Positions 53,951 through 64,000 are shown, counted from the stretch's first letter. The stretch: 64,000 nt of DNA from Streptomyces luteolifulvus (GCF_008806595.1 NZ_VZRB01000033.1:22657-86656); one strand, 5' to 3'. The notes: generated from the letters alone by a model not told the origin. Translations and numbers: made by a program.

Positions 53951-54363
53951 GCCTTCCCGATGAGGATGACGGCGACGACCAGCCCGTAGATGGCGATGCC
54001 CTCGGCCAGGCCGACGATGACCATGGCGCGGCCGAAGAGTTCGGGCCGTTCGCTGAGTGCCGCGAGGGCCGCCGCACCGGTGTAGGCGACCGCGATGCCC
54101 GCCCCGATCGTCGCCGCGGCCACGGCGATCGCCGCACCGATCAGGGCGGCGGAGCCGGAGCCGGAGTCCTGTGCTGTCGTGGTCGCGGCCTGCGCGGATC
54201 CTCCGCCGAGCGCCAGGGTCAGCACCACGGTGGCGGCCACCATGAGCACGGCGTCGGCGGCGATCATCCACCACAGGCCCGTTCGTCCCGAGCGCCGCAG
54301 CACAAGGCGTACGGCGACGAATCCCGCCACGATGACGGGCAGGGCCAGGAACCAGGTGATCAC
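53947..54363 (-). CDS. V/A-type ATPase subunit K (c-ring proteolipid) with N-terminal extension
   Basis: The 138-residue protein ends with a classic proteolipid hairpin: ALIGAAIAVAAATIGAGIAV, a polar loop (ALSERPELFGRA) and MVIVGLAEGIAIYGLVVAVI carrying the ion-binding Glu. An extra N-terminal part of about 65 residues contains two further helices (ITWFLALPVIVAGFVAVRLV and WWMIAADAVLMVAATVVLTL). That gives four helices and one Glu. The N-terminal half shows little likeness to a second proteolipid hairpin. It overlaps subunits I and F. Confidence 0.88.
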   Translation of the reverse strand: MITWFLALPVIVAGFVAVRLVLRRSGRTGLWWMIAADAVLMVAATVVLTLALGGGSAQAATTTAQDSGSGSAALIGAAIAVAAATIGAGIAVAYTGAAALAALSERPELFGRAMVIVGLAEGIAIYGLVVAVILIGKA

Positions 54364-55853
54364 GCTTCCTCCTCCCGCGCCGGGCCGGGCCCGACGGCCT
54401 CCATTGCTGCGGGCGGCGTTGCGTCGGCGGTCGGCCCCGTGAGGTGCTGTACGGGGAGGTGCCAGGGCCTGAAGGGGCGGCCCTCGCCCTCGAAGAGCCG
54501 GGAGAACAGTTCGTAGAACTCCAGCCGAAGCGCCTGAACACCGGCCACCAGCGCCTCCAGCGCGAAGGCGAGGGCGTTACCGGTGAGGAACACCAGCAAG
54601 GCGGCGGCGACACCCACCGGGCCCCGGCCCGCCAGAGCCGTCGTGCCGTCCCAGACGATCGCCCCCAGCGCCGCATGGGTCAGGCCGAAGGCCGCAAGCC
54701 GCGCGAACGACACGACGTTCGAGCCGATGCGTACCACCGCGTCGAACAGCTGGATGCCGGTCTGCACGGCACCGCCCGGACCGCCCGACGTGGTGGTGTA
54801 GAGCCCGACGCCGGCCAGCACCAGGCCGACGGCCGCGATCGCGGCGCCCACGACCGCGTACGCTGCCTGGCCGAGCCACACATACCCGGCGACGACGGCG
54901 AGACCGAGATAGAGCGTCGCTCCGGCGATTCCGCTCGTCGCATACAGGGCCGCCACCGGTCCGCCCTCCCGCCACCGGTTCACGATCCCCGCGGCGTAGG
55001 CGACGGCGAGCAGTACGGCGCCGAGTCCGACGGCGGCGGCCAGCAGCCGCATGGGCTCCTCCAGCGGCTCCAGCCACAGCACGGGCAGCACCCCGGTCGG
55101 GCCGAAGAACTCGCCGTAGGCCGCTCCGGCCAGGGTGGCGGCCAGCCCGGCTCCGGCGACAAAGGGCCACAGGGGGCGCAGCGCCGCCGCTCGGCGCGGT
55201 CGGCCCGCTCGCAGCAGGAGCGCGATGGCGACCAGCAGCAACCCGTGCCCGGCGTCGCCGAACATCAGGCCGAACATCACCACGTACACGATCCCGGCCG
55301 GCATGGAGGGGTCGAGGTCGGCATAGGGCACGGTTCCGTACGTGCTGACCAGAGGCGTGAGGGAGCGGCGCACGGGCCTCGCCGCGTATGCCGGGGACGC
55401 CGTGTCCGCTCCGGTCAGCAAGGTCGGCGGATCGACTCCGCGCGGGGCCCGCAGCGGCACCAGCGCGCCCCCGGCGCCGGCGATGCGCGCCGCCGTGGCG
55501 CCCACCATCGTCTCGGGGCACCAGCCGGCCAGTGCCGCGACCGCGCCGTGCCGGACCGCGCTGCCGAGGCGTTCCTCCAACTGCGCCTCGCCCGCCAGCA
55601 GTTCCGTCCGACCCTCGCGCTCCAGGGCGTCGAGGTCGGGAGCGGCCTCGCTGAGGGCGGGGTGCGCCGACTCGGCACGCAGCCGCTGCAGGCGTGTCGC
55701 CGCCGGCCCGCGGACGTCCGGCCCGCCGTCGCCGACCAGATCGACCTCGACGCAGCCCGCCTCCGCGATCCGCACCAGGCTCTCCCGCAGCGCGTCCACG
55801 GGGGCCACGATGGCCACCCTGCGCATCCGGACCGGGACCGCCGCCTCAGCCAC
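54360..55853 (-). CDS. V/A-type ATPase subunit I (membrane stator), short
   Basis: 497 residues. The N-terminal cytosolic part (about 200 residues: VAIVAPVDALRESLVRIAEA, GWCPETMVGATAARIAGAGG) is shorter than in typical ~650-residue I subunits. The membrane half has about eight helices with MFGLMFGDAGHGLLLVAIAL, SNVVSFARLAAFGLTHAALG and ALAFALEALVAGVQALRLEF, followed by YELFSRLFEGEGRPFRPW. The FGxMFGDxGHG, SxxRLxAxGLxxAxL and LRLxFYExFxxFFxGxGxxF patterns are diagnostic. GTG 55853 overlaps the end of subunit C. Confidence 0.9.
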   Translation of the reverse strand: MAEAAVPVRMRRVAIVAPVDALRESLVRIAEAGCVEVDLVGDGGPDVRGPAATRLQRLRAESAHPALSEAAPDLDALEREGRTELLAGEAQLEERLGSAVRHGAVAALAGWCPETMVGATAARIAGAGGALVPLRAPRGVDPPTLLTGADTASPAYAARPVRRSLTPLVSTYGTVPYADLDPSMPAGIVYVVMFGLMFGDAGHGLLLVAIALLLRAGRPRRAAALRPLWPFVAGAGLAATLAGAAYGEFFGPTGVLPVLWLEPLEEPMRLLAAAVGLGAVLLAVAYAAGIVNRWREGGPVAALYATSGIAGATLYLGLAVVAGYVWLGQAAYAVVGAAIAAVGLVLAGVGLYTTTSGGPGGAVQTGIQLFDAVVRIGSNVVSFARLAAFGLTHAALGAIVWDGTTALAGRGPVGVAAALLVFLTGNALAFALEALVAGVQALRLEFYELFSRLFEGEGRPFRPWHLPVQHLTGPTADATPPAAMEAVGPGPAREEEA

Positions 55854-56817
55854 CGAGCACCTCCGCCGGCCAGTCCCCGGAGCCACCGCCCCGGGCAGCC
55901 AGTTCCAGGGCGCCGCGGGTCCGCCAGGCGTCGGCCGACAGCAGGGCCACGGCACCCACCACCGGCGGGGGACCGAAGTGGGAGGTGCGCAGCAGCTCCC
56001 GGCCGTCCCGCTCGACCGCGTCCCACCACCGCAGCTCCGCCCGCCAGAGATCCGCCGCCTCGTCGACGCCGGCCAGCAGCCACCCGGCGGTGGCCGGCAG
56101 CGCCTGCCGGAAATCGGCGTAGGACCCCGCCCTCACCGCTCGCGGGCCGAGCAGACGGGCCGCTCGGTGGGCGGTGACCTCCGGCATCCGGCGACCGACG
56201 ACGAACACCTCACGGCCGAACAGCAGGGCGAGCCGGGCCGTTGCCCAGCGCGCCGCGTCGGGAACGGCGGTGGCGAGCCGTACGGCGGCGGAGATCCGCA
56301 TTCCCGTGGCGACCGCCGCCGGGGAATCGCCCCCGGGGTCGCCCCAGACGGAGGCCGTCAGCGCGGTACGCAGCTCCGACGGCGTACGGGTGCGGGCGAG
56401 CCGCGTCCAGGTGATCGCCAGCGCCCCCAGGCGGTAGGGCGGGAGGCGTTCTGTGCCCACGCCTCGCTCGTCGGCCGAAGCAGGGCCCGGTTCCTCGGCC
56501 GAGAGGGAACGCAGATGGTGTTCCGTGTTGGAGATCTCGAACCCGGCGGCGAGCGCCCGGACGGCGTCGGCGCCGGTGGCCGGTTGCCAGCCGGCGAGGA
56601 TCCGGAGATGCCACAGCAGGGTCGCCGAGACGGCACGCTGGGCCTCGGCCGGTGTGGCACCCGGAGTGACGTCGCGCCGGTACGGGGTGGCCGCCAAGTA
56701 GCGCAAGGCGTCATCGAGTGTGCGGGACGCGGCCACCTCCCTGACGCCCTCGGCGCCCAGACACCTGGTCCGCAGAGCCCGTGCCCGGGTCACGCCGGCC
56801 ACCCAACCGGCGCCCAT
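55846..56817 (-). CDS. V/A-type ATPase subunit C (connector)
   Basis: 323 residues, all-helical: WVAGVTRARALRTRCLGAEG, ALRYLAATPYRRDV, ATLLWHLRILAGWQPATGAD, FEISNTEHHLRSL, GALAITWTRLARTRTPSELR and GWLLAGVDEAADLWRAELRW. The early VxRARALxxxLL start and the FxI(x)N region fit the V-ATPase C/AC39 family, which links the rotor to the c-ring. It overlaps the H gene (TGATG) and subunit I. Confidence 0.82.
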   Translation of the reverse strand: MGAGWVAGVTRARALRTRCLGAEGVREVAASRTLDDALRYLAATPYRRDVTPGATPAEAQRAVSATLLWHLRILAGWQPATGADAVRALAAGFEISNTEHHLRSLSAEEPGPASADERGVGTERLPPYRLGALAITWTRLARTRTPSELRTALTASVWGDPGGDSPAAVATGMRISAAVRLATAVPDAARWATARLALLFGREVFVVGRRMPEVTAHRAARLLGPRAVRAGSYADFRQALPATAGWLLAGVDEAADLWRAELRWWDAVERDGRELLRTSHFGPPPVVGAVALLSADAWRTRGALELAARGGGSGDWPAEVLGG

Positions 56818-57317
56818 CAGGGACCACCCTCCCGGGGCCCCGCCCGGTCCGGGGCCCGGCGGGACTCCGGTGGCGGGGGTGACGCCTGCTCCGCCGCGAG
56901 GTCCTCCAGCACCAGCGCGGCCACACGGTCGGCGAGCGCGGGTGTCCGGCTCCTTGCACGGTCACGTACGGCGACCGTTTCGCGTTCTGCCTCGGCGAGC
57001 AGGGCCGCCGCCTCGCCCTCGGCCACGCGCAGCAGCCGTTCGGCGGTGCGTGCGCGCACCGTTCGGGCCTCCTCACGCGCCGCGGCCACGATCGCCTCGG
57101 CCTGCTGTGCGGCTTCCCGTCGACGTGACGCGGCGGCGGCGTCGGCCCGCTCACGTACCGTCCGGGCTTCCGCCTCCGCCTGTTCGAGCAGGGCAAGGGG
57201 CGGTGCGAGCTCCGCACGGAGTTCGGCCGAGCGGTCCGCGGGGACACCACCCGGCGCGGCGCGGCCGGGGGAGGCCGCCGGCCGGAACCGCGTCAGAAAG
57301 TCCCGGAAACCCGTCAC
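56817..57317 (-). CDS. V/A-type ATPase subunit G/H (peripheral stalk coiled coil)
   Basis: The 166-residue protein starts GTG with TGFRDFLTRFRPAASPGRAA, then a continuous charged helix (APPLALLEQAEAEARTVRER, AEAIVAAAREEARTVRARTA, EAAALLAEAERETVAVRDRA). This is the subunit H/G pattern that dimerises with E. GGAGAG precedes the start, and the stop overlaps subunit C (TGATG). It is the promoter-proximal gene, so the operon reads H-C-I-K-F-E-A-B-D. Confidence 0.78.
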   Translation of the reverse strand: MTGFRDFLTRFRPAASPGRAAPGGVPADRSAELRAELAPPLALLEQAEAEARTVRERADAAAASRRREAAQQAEAIVAAAREEARTVRARTAERLLRVAEGEAAALLAEAERETVAVRDRARSRTPALADRVAALVLEDLAAEQASPPPPESRRAPDRAGPREGGP

Positions 57318-57431
57318 GAACTCTCCTCGAGGTCGGCCGGACCCTGCTTCCCGTTTCCTCGCCGGGCGGTTCCCAGTCTCCCCGCCGGGTGGCGACTTGT
57401 CGCGCTGCTTTGGGCCGTACGTCCTGCCAGG

Positions 57432-57445
57432 GGGCCGTTCGGCCC
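57432..57445. promoter_or_regulatory. GC-rich palindrome in the V-ATPase/CBS divergent promoter region
   Basis: GGGCCGTTCGGCCC has 6-bp arms and fits the general pattern GGGNCNNNNGNCCC of DevR/DosR boxes. It lies 68 nt upstream of the CBS-BON gene and 115 nt upstream of the V-ATPase operon. In such GC-rich DNA it may be coincidental. Confidence 0.3.
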
Positions 57446-57512
57446 GGAGGCCGCACCGGTCGATCGATGCCAGACTGACCCCGTAGGTGAACGGCGTCCC
57501 CGGGAGGCAGCC

Positions 57513-58373
57513 GTGAGCGACCACGAGCACAGCTCCACGGAGAAGGAAGCCCGGCGGGCCATGCCGGGCCGCCCCTGGACACCCCAGGAGGAACCGCGAC
57601 AGGACGCGCTGCGCCGCTACCTCGCAGCGGTCGCCGCCGCCGCGTCGGCGAGGACCGCCGAGGAGACCGAGCCGGCTCCCGGCACGGCGAAGTCCGAACC
57701 GTCGTCCGCCACTTCCGCAACTCCCTCCGCCCCGGAACCGGCCACCCTCCATGTGCGGGACGTCATGCAGGTGCCGGCGGTCTCCGTGCCCGGCGACATG
57801 CCGTTCCTGGACGTGGCCCACACGCTGGCCCGCGAGCAGTTGAGCGCGGTACCGGTGGTCGACGCCGCCGACCACGTCATCGGTGTCGTCTCGGAGTCGG
57901 ACCTGCTGGCCAAGGCCGCCGTCATGGCGGAACCGCACCGGCACGGACCTGTCGGCAGGTTGAGGCAGCACCGCCTGTACGAGAAGGGCCACGGCGACAC
58001 GGCGGCCACCTTGATGACCTTCCCGCCGGTCACCGTCCACCCGGCGGAGCGAGTGGCGGATGCCGCGTGGACCGCCGCCCGCGCGCGGTTGAAGCGGCTC
58101 CCGGTGACCGACTATCGCGGCCGGCTCGTCGGCGTGGTGACGAGGCGCGATCTGCTGCGGGCTCTGATCCGTGACGACGCCGAGATCCGGACCGAGGTCG
58201 AGTCCCTGATCGGTCAGCATCTGCTGGATCCGCGCGCCGTCGAGGTCACGGTGGACAACGGCGTGGTGACCATGACGGGGACGCTGGACAATGCGCTGGC
58301 CGTCCAACTGCTCGCATCGGTACGGGACATCGACGACGTGGTCGATATCGTCGACCGTATCGAAGCGGTCTGA
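57513..58373 (+). CDS. CBS-domain protein with C-terminal BON domain
   Basis: 286 residues, GTG start after GGGAGG. A disordered N-terminus of about 80 residues leads into a pair of CBS domains (HVRDVMQVPAVSVPGDMPFL, VIGVVSESDLLAKAA; ATLMTFPPVTVHPAERVADA, LVGVVTRRDLLRALI) and then a BON domain (RTEVESLIGQHLLDPRAVEV, VDNGVVTMTGTLDNALAVQL, VRDIDDVVDIVDRIEAV). CBS pairs bind adenine nucleotides; BON domains bind membranes or lipids. Such proteins are common in actinobacterial dormancy regions. It is divergent from the V-ATPase operon. Confidence 0.93.
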   Translation: MSDHEHSSTEKEARRAMPGRPWTPQEEPRQDALRRYLAAVAAAASARTAEETEPAPGTAKSEPSSATSATPSAPEPATLHVRDVMQVPAVSVPGDMPFLDVAHTLAREQLSAVPVVDAADHVIGVVSESDLLAKAAVMAEPHRHGPVGRLRQHRLYEKGHGDTAATLMTFPPVTVHPAERVADAAWTAARARLKRLPVTDYRGRLVGVVTRRDLLRALIRDDAEIRTEVESLIGQHLLDPRAVEVTVDNGVVTMTGTLDNALAVQLLASVRDIDDVVDIVDRIEAV

Positions 58374-58398
58374 TTCGTAGACGTTCACGGGGCGCATG

Positions 58399-58644
58399 TC
58401 ACTGCGTGTGGGCGACGACGAAGTCGGCACTGTCCGACAGCGTGGTGAGCCGGGGCGTGTCGTCGTCCTCGATGCGGACGCCGGACCGTTCGCTGAGGAC
58501 CTCGACGAAACTCAGGAAGTCCAGCGAGTCCATCTCCAGCACGTCACGGAACGCGTCGTCGGGCCCCAGAGCGGCGACATCGGCGTCGGGGATGACTTGG
58601 GAGATCGCTTCCCTGACCATGTCCAGTGCCTCGGTTCGTTTCAT
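58399..58644 (-). CDS. Acyl carrier protein-like
   Basis: The 81-residue protein is a four-helix ACP with phosphopantetheine site DVLEMDSLDFLSFVEVLSER (Ser40) and N-terminus TEALDMVREAISQVIPDADV. ATG 58644 overlaps the stop of the E2 gene. It is the last gene of an operon for an acyl-CoA synthetase and a 2-oxoacid dehydrogenase complex, an unusual place for an ACP. It may carry the acyl product of the complex or support lipoylation; both are guesses. Confidence 0.9.
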   Translation of the reverse strand: MKRTEALDMVREAISQVIPDADVAALGPDDAFRDVLEMDSLDFLSFVEVLSERSGVRIEDDDTPRLTTLSDSADFVVAHTQ

Positions 58645-60119
58645 CACAGCTGCTCCGGGTTCTTCAGGAGGCGGGCGACCTCCGTGAGGTAGCGGGCGCC
58701 GACCGCGCCGTCCGTCGCCCGGTGGTCCGCCGAGAGGGTCGCCGTGACCACGGGCCGCACGCCCAGCAGGCCGTCGACGGCCCACGGCCGCTCCACGACC
58801 CGCCCGAAGCCGACCAGGGCCACTTGGGGCGGGTAGATCACGCCGAAGACGGTCTCCACTCCCTGATCGCCGAGATTGGTGACCGTGATCGTGGAGTCGG
58901 ACACCTCGGAACCGCGCAGCCTGCCCGCCCGGGCCCGGGTGACCAGGTCCTTCAGAGACGCCATCAGCTCCGGGAGAGCCAGGGCGTCGGCATGGTGCAG
59001 CGCGGGGGCGACGAGCCCTCCGCCGCGCAGCGACACGGCCACGCCGAGGTGTACGCCCTCGCCTGCCGTGAATCGGTCATCGGCCCAGAAGCCGTTGAGT
59101 TCGGGTACCTCACGGGCCGCCAGGGCTGCCGCCTTGAGCAGCAGGGCCGCGGGGAGCAGCCGCTCACCCACCGGGCTGCGCCGGTTGTGCTCGTGCAGCC
59201 AGTCCGTCGCGGCGGCCATGTCCACGGTCGTGGAGAGGTAGTAGTGGGGGATGTCGCGGTTGGCGCGGGTCATCAGGCCCGCGATCGCCTGGCGCATGGC
59301 TGCTGCCCGGTCTTCGGACGGGCCGGCGGTAGAACCTCGTACGGCGGAAGGACGTCCCGAGGTGGCGCCCACGTGCTCGGGCGCGGCCACCGGGCCGGGG
59401 GCTGCCCGGCGTACGTCCGCGGCACGTACGGCCGAGTCCCTGCCCGTCCCCGTCACCGTGGCCAGGTCGACGCCCAGTTCGGAGGCGAGCCGCCGGGCGA
59501 GGGGGGTGGCCTTCACGCGAGGCGGCCGAGCAGTGGCTCGGGCGGCCGCCGCCTTCTCCACATCGGTCCGGGTGACGCGTCCCCCGGTTCCGGTGCCGTG
59601 CAGGGTTTCCAGGTCGACGCCGCCGTGCTCCGCGAGATGCCGGACCAGCGGGCCGGCCTCCATGTGCCCGTGCCGACCGGCGGCGGACACCGACGGAACG
59701 GGTACCGGGGCGGATTCGGACGGTGTGGAGAGGGCTGCGGCCTCGGTCCTCCCCGGTGCGTGGCGGACCGGTCGTCGCTCCTTCGCCTTCTCGGCCTCCG
59801 TGGGGCCCCCGGGTTTCCTGACCTTCTCCGGTGTCCGGGGTTTGAGCGGCTTCCCCGCCTTCTCCGGTTCCGCGGCCTTCTCCGCCGTCGACCCGATCAG
59901 CGCGAGCGGCGTGCCGACGGGCACGATGGTGCCGGGCTCGACGAGCAGCTTCGTCAGGGTGCCGGTTTCGAAGCACTCCACCTCGATCGTCGACTTGGCG
60001 GTTTCTATGACCGCGACCGGATCGCCCTTGTGGACGAGGTCACCGGGCCCCACCAGCCATTCCAGAAGCGTGCCCTCGTCCATGTCGGCGCCGAGGGACG
60101 GCATGGTGAACTCGGCCAT
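58644..60119 (-). CDS. 2-oxoacid dehydrogenase E2 (dihydrolipoamide acyltransferase)
   Basis: The 491-residue protein has an N-terminal lipoyl domain with the acceptor Lys in VIETAKSTIEVECFETG, a Pro/Lys/Ala-rich linker, then two peripheral-subunit-binding-type segments (GPLVRHLAEHGGVDLETLHG, TGTGGRVTRTDVEKAAA; and TPLARRLASELGVDLATVTG, TGRDSAVRAADVRRA). The catalytic domain has MTRANRDIPHYYLSTTVDMA and ends with the active His in SADHRATDGAVGARYL. It passes the acyl group to CoA. Two binding segments are more than the usual one. E1 genes are upstream, ACP downstream; no E3 is seen. Confidence 0.92.
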   Translation of the reverse strand: MAEFTMPSLGADMDEGTLLEWLVGPGDLVHKGDPVAVIETAKSTIEVECFETGTLTKLLVEPGTIVPVGTPLALIGSTAEKAAEPEKAGKPLKPRTPEKVRKPGGPTEAEKAKERRPVRHAPGRTEAAALSTPSESAPVPVPSVSAAGRHGHMEAGPLVRHLAEHGGVDLETLHGTGTGGRVTRTDVEKAAAARATARPPRVKATPLARRLASELGVDLATVTGTGRDSAVRAADVRRAAPGPVAAPEHVGATSGRPSAVRGSTAGPSEDRAAAMRQAIAGLMTRANRDIPHYYLSTTVDMAAATDWLHEHNRRSPVGERLLPAALLLKAAALAAREVPELNGFWADDRFTAGEGVHLGVAVSLRGGGLVAPALHHADALALPELMASLKDLVTRARAGRLRGSEVSDSTITVTNLGDQGVETVFGVIYPPQVALVGFGRVVERPWAVDGLLGVRPVVTATLSADHRATDGAVGARYLTEVARLLKNPEQL

Positions 60120-60121
60120 GA

Positions 60122-61117
60122 TCAGTCCACCGCCCGGTGGGCGGCCGCGACGATGTCGGCGGTCTGCGGCAGGGCGGCCTCCTCCAGCCGCCGCGCGTAC
60201 GGCATCGGCACCTCCGCGCTGCACACGCGCTCGACGGGTGCGTCCAGTTCGTAGAAGGACCCTTCGGCGATACGGGCGGACACCTCCGCGGCGAGGCTTC
60301 CCGTCCGCCACGCCTCGTCGATGACCACCGCACGATGGGTACGGGCCACGGAAGCGGTGATGGCCGCGTCGTCGAGGGGACGGAGCGTGCGCAGGTCGAT
60401 CACTTCGGCGCTAATGCCCTCGGCGGCCAGCTCGTCCGCCGCGGCGAGGGCCTTGGGCAGCGAACCGCCGTATGTGATCAGGGAGATGTCGGTACCCCGC
60501 CTGCGGATCGCGGCGTGGTCCAGGTCCACGGGTGCAGCAGGTGGGAGGAGTTCGCCGGAGACGTTGTAGAGGCTGCCGTGCTCGAAGATCAGCACGGGGT
60601 CGGGGTCGGCGAGCGCCGGGGCCAGCATGTGGCGTGCGTCCTCGAGGGTGGCGGGGGCGAGGACGCGGATGCCGGGGATGTGGGCGTACCAGCCCTCCAG
60701 GCTGTGCGAGTGCTGGGCGGCGAGTTGCCGTCCGGCGCCCGTGGTCATGCGGATGACCAGCGGCACGGGCAGCTGGCCGCCCGACATGTGCAGCAGGGTG
60801 GCCGCGTTGTTGAGGATCTGGTCCAGGGCGAGCAGGCTGAAGTTGACGGTCATGATCTCGACGATGGGCCGCATCCCGGCCAGAGCGGCGCCGATGCCGG
60901 CGCCCACGAACCCGGATTCCGACAGAGGGGTGTCGCGGACGCGTTCCGGGCCGAACTCCTCCAGCAGACCGAGGCTTACGCCGAAGCACCCGCCGTAGCG
61001 GCCCACGTCCTCGCCCATGAGGAAGACACGGTCGTCGGAGCGCAGGGCCTCGCGCAGGGCCTCGCGTATCGCCTCACGGTAGGTCGTCTTCGCTTCGTGC
61101 GTTCCGTCGCCGCCCAT
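60122..61117 (-). CDS. 2-oxoacid dehydrogenase E1 beta subunit
   Basis: The 331-residue protein matches E1-beta: TYREAIREALREALRSDDRV, LMGEDVGRYGGCFGVSLGLL, DTPLSESGFVGAGIGAALAG, RPIVEIMTVNFSLLALDQIL and GRQLAAQHSHSLEGWYAHIP. A TTG start at 61123 overlapping the E1-alpha stop is possible; ATG 61117 is preferred. With E1-alpha it binds ThDP and decarboxylates a 2-oxoacid. Confidence 0.93.
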   Translation of the reverse strand: MGGDGTHEAKTTYREAIREALREALRSDDRVFLMGEDVGRYGGCFGVSLGLLEEFGPERVRDTPLSESGFVGAGIGAALAGMRPIVEIMTVNFSLLALDQILNNAATLLHMSGGQLPVPLVIRMTTGAGRQLAAQHSHSLEGWYAHIPGIRVLAPATLEDARHMLAPALADPDPVLIFEHGSLYNVSGELLPPAAPVDLDHAAIRRRGTDISLITYGGSLPKALAAADELAAEGISAEVIDLRTLRPLDDAAITASVARTHRAVVIDEAWRTGSLAAEVSARIAEGSFYELDAPVERVCSAEVPMPYARRLEEAALPQTADIVAAAHRAVD

Positions 61118-61119
61118 GG

Positions 61120-62213
61120 TCAACTCGCCCCTTCCGCCGGGGAACTGGTGACGTGGTGGAGCAGGTTCTCGACCGGCTCCTCGGGTGCCTGCTCGGCGGC
61201 CTCGACGGCGTGGTCGATCTCGGTGGTGATCCGCTGCTCGATCCGGGCGACGTCCTCGTCGTCCAGCTCACCGTTCGCGCGCATGCGGTCCGTGAGCAGG
61301 CTGATCGGGTCCCGGTCCTTCCACTGCTCGATCTCCGCCTTGTCGCGATAGCGGTCCGGGTCGTACATCGAGTGGGCGCGGAAGCGGTAGGTGCGCAGCT
61401 CGAGGAAGTGCGGTCCGGTGCCGGCCCGGATGCCTTCGACAGCCCGTCGGGCTGCCTGCTCGACGGCTTCGACGTCCATGCCGTCGACGGCCCAGGCGAC
61501 CATGCCGTAGGAGGCGGCCCGCATCGCCAGATCGGTCTGTGCCTCGTGCCGTTCGAGGGCCGTACCCATGGCGTAGAGGTTGTTCTCACAGACGAGTAGC
61601 ACCGGCAGCTTCCACAGGGCTGCCAGGTTGGCGGTCTCGTGGAACTCGCCTTCGGCGAAGGCACCGTCGCCGAAGAAGCAGCAGGTGACGTTGGTCCGTT
61701 CGCGCATGCGGTCGGCGAGCGCGAGCCCGGCGGCCAGCGGGAGCCCGCCGGCGACGATCGCGTTGCCGCCGTAGAAGCGGCGGCTCGCGTCGAACAGATG
61801 CATCGATCCGCCGCGGCCGCCGCTGCACCCGGTCGTCCTGCCGTACATCTCGGCCATGACGGCCTCTGCCGGGATCCCGCGGGCGAGTGCGTGTCCGTGT
61901 TCCCGGTAGGTGGAGACGACCGCGTCCTCGGGTGTCAGTGCCTCGCAGACACCGACGGCGACGGCTTCCTCGCCGATGTAGAGGTGGACGAAGCCGCGGA
62001 TCGTCGCGGCGCTGTACAACTCGACGCACCGCTCCTCGAAGCGCCTGATGCGCAGCATGGCCTCCAGCAGATCCATCCTGTGAACGGTGCCCCGCCCGGC
62101 GGCCGGAATCTCCGTCTTTGAGCTTCTCTGGCTCGTCGCGGCCTTGTTCGCAGCGGTCTTGGTGGGTTTCGGGGTCCCCGGGGCCTTCTTGGGCCGGGTG
62201 TGGTGAGCCGGGC

Positions 62214-62217
<4 letters not shown>
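61120..62217 (-). CDS. 2-oxoacid dehydrogenase E1 alpha subunit
   Basis: The 365-residue protein has an Ala/Lys/Thr-rich N-terminus (about 45 residues), then the E1-alpha core: MLRIRRFEERCVELYSAATI, REHGHALARGIPAEAVMAEM, GGRGGSMHLFDASRRFYGGN, the ThDP/Mg motif CCFFGDGAFAEGEFHETANL and VCENNLYAMGT. The MSGRGGSMH and GDGA...EN patterns are diagnostic. ATG 62217 overlaps the synthetase stop (ATGA). Pyruvate, acetoin or branched-chain oxoacids are all possible substrates. Confidence 0.94.

Positions 62218-64000
<1,783 letters not shown>

Noticed and set aside
54444..57486. Two long plus-strand open frames (577 and 714 codons) across the V-ATPase operon
   Set aside because: Arg/Pro/Gly-rich shadows antisense to subunits I, C and H, which have clear family motifs.

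Overview
This is a high-GC actinobacterial window, almost certainly from Streptomyces or a close relative. The evidence is strong G/C bias at third codon positions, GTG starts, 4-nt start/stop overlaps, a conservon (cvn) operon with a P450, SARP/AfsR-type regulators, an MsiK-like sugar ABC ATPase and DasR-type operators. No rRNA, tRNA, prophage or CRISPR was seen. Several gene fragments (PfkB kinase, ISL3-type transposase, SDR, IS5-like transposase) and one complete TnpB suggest a plastic, arm-like part of the chromosome.

Layout. 1-1.4 kb: tnpB with its end hairpins. 1.4-9.4 kb: carbohydrate island with a GH4 glycosidase, a PfkB remnant, a DeoR regulator, two secreted GH114 enzymes (endo-alpha-1,4-galactosaminidase family), a Gfo/Idh/MocA protein and an orphan MsiK-like ATPase. 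9.6-14.2 kb: LytS-type kinase, LytTR regulator, small DUF485-like membrane protein and a sodium/monocarboxylate symporter. 14.4-20 kb: scattered small genes (RsbW-like ATPase with a tandemly duplicated 5' region, aldo/keto reductase with HxlR regulator, secreted proteins, DGC zinc-binding protein). 20.4-24.6 kb: a complete conservon cvnA-B-C-D plus a P450 whose K-helix reads EVLW instead of EXXR. 24.7-28.1 kb: a SARP regulator divergent from a CBM2-FnIII-FnIII-GH18 chitinase, with two DasR-like sites between them. 28.2-38.6 kb: S8 protease, AfsR-like regulator, secreted alginate-lyase-like enzyme and a GAF/PAS/PP2C phosphatase. 39.3-43.8 kb: cold-shock protein plus DEAD-box helicase, a lipoprotein and a hypothetical protein.

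44.2-64 kb is the most unusual part. It holds a universal stress protein, then a P-type cation ATPase translationally coupled to two TrkA/RCK proteins. Facing these is a complete nine-gene V/A-type ATPase operon (H-C-I-K-F-E-A-B-D). A divergent CBS-BON protein follows. The window ends in an operon of AMP-forming acyl-CoA synthetase, 2-oxoacid dehydrogenase E1-alpha, E1-beta and E2, and an acyl carrier protein. Together these look like a membrane-energy, ion-homeostasis and acyl-metabolism module of the kind seen in actinobacterial stress/dormancy regions; that grouping is inference.
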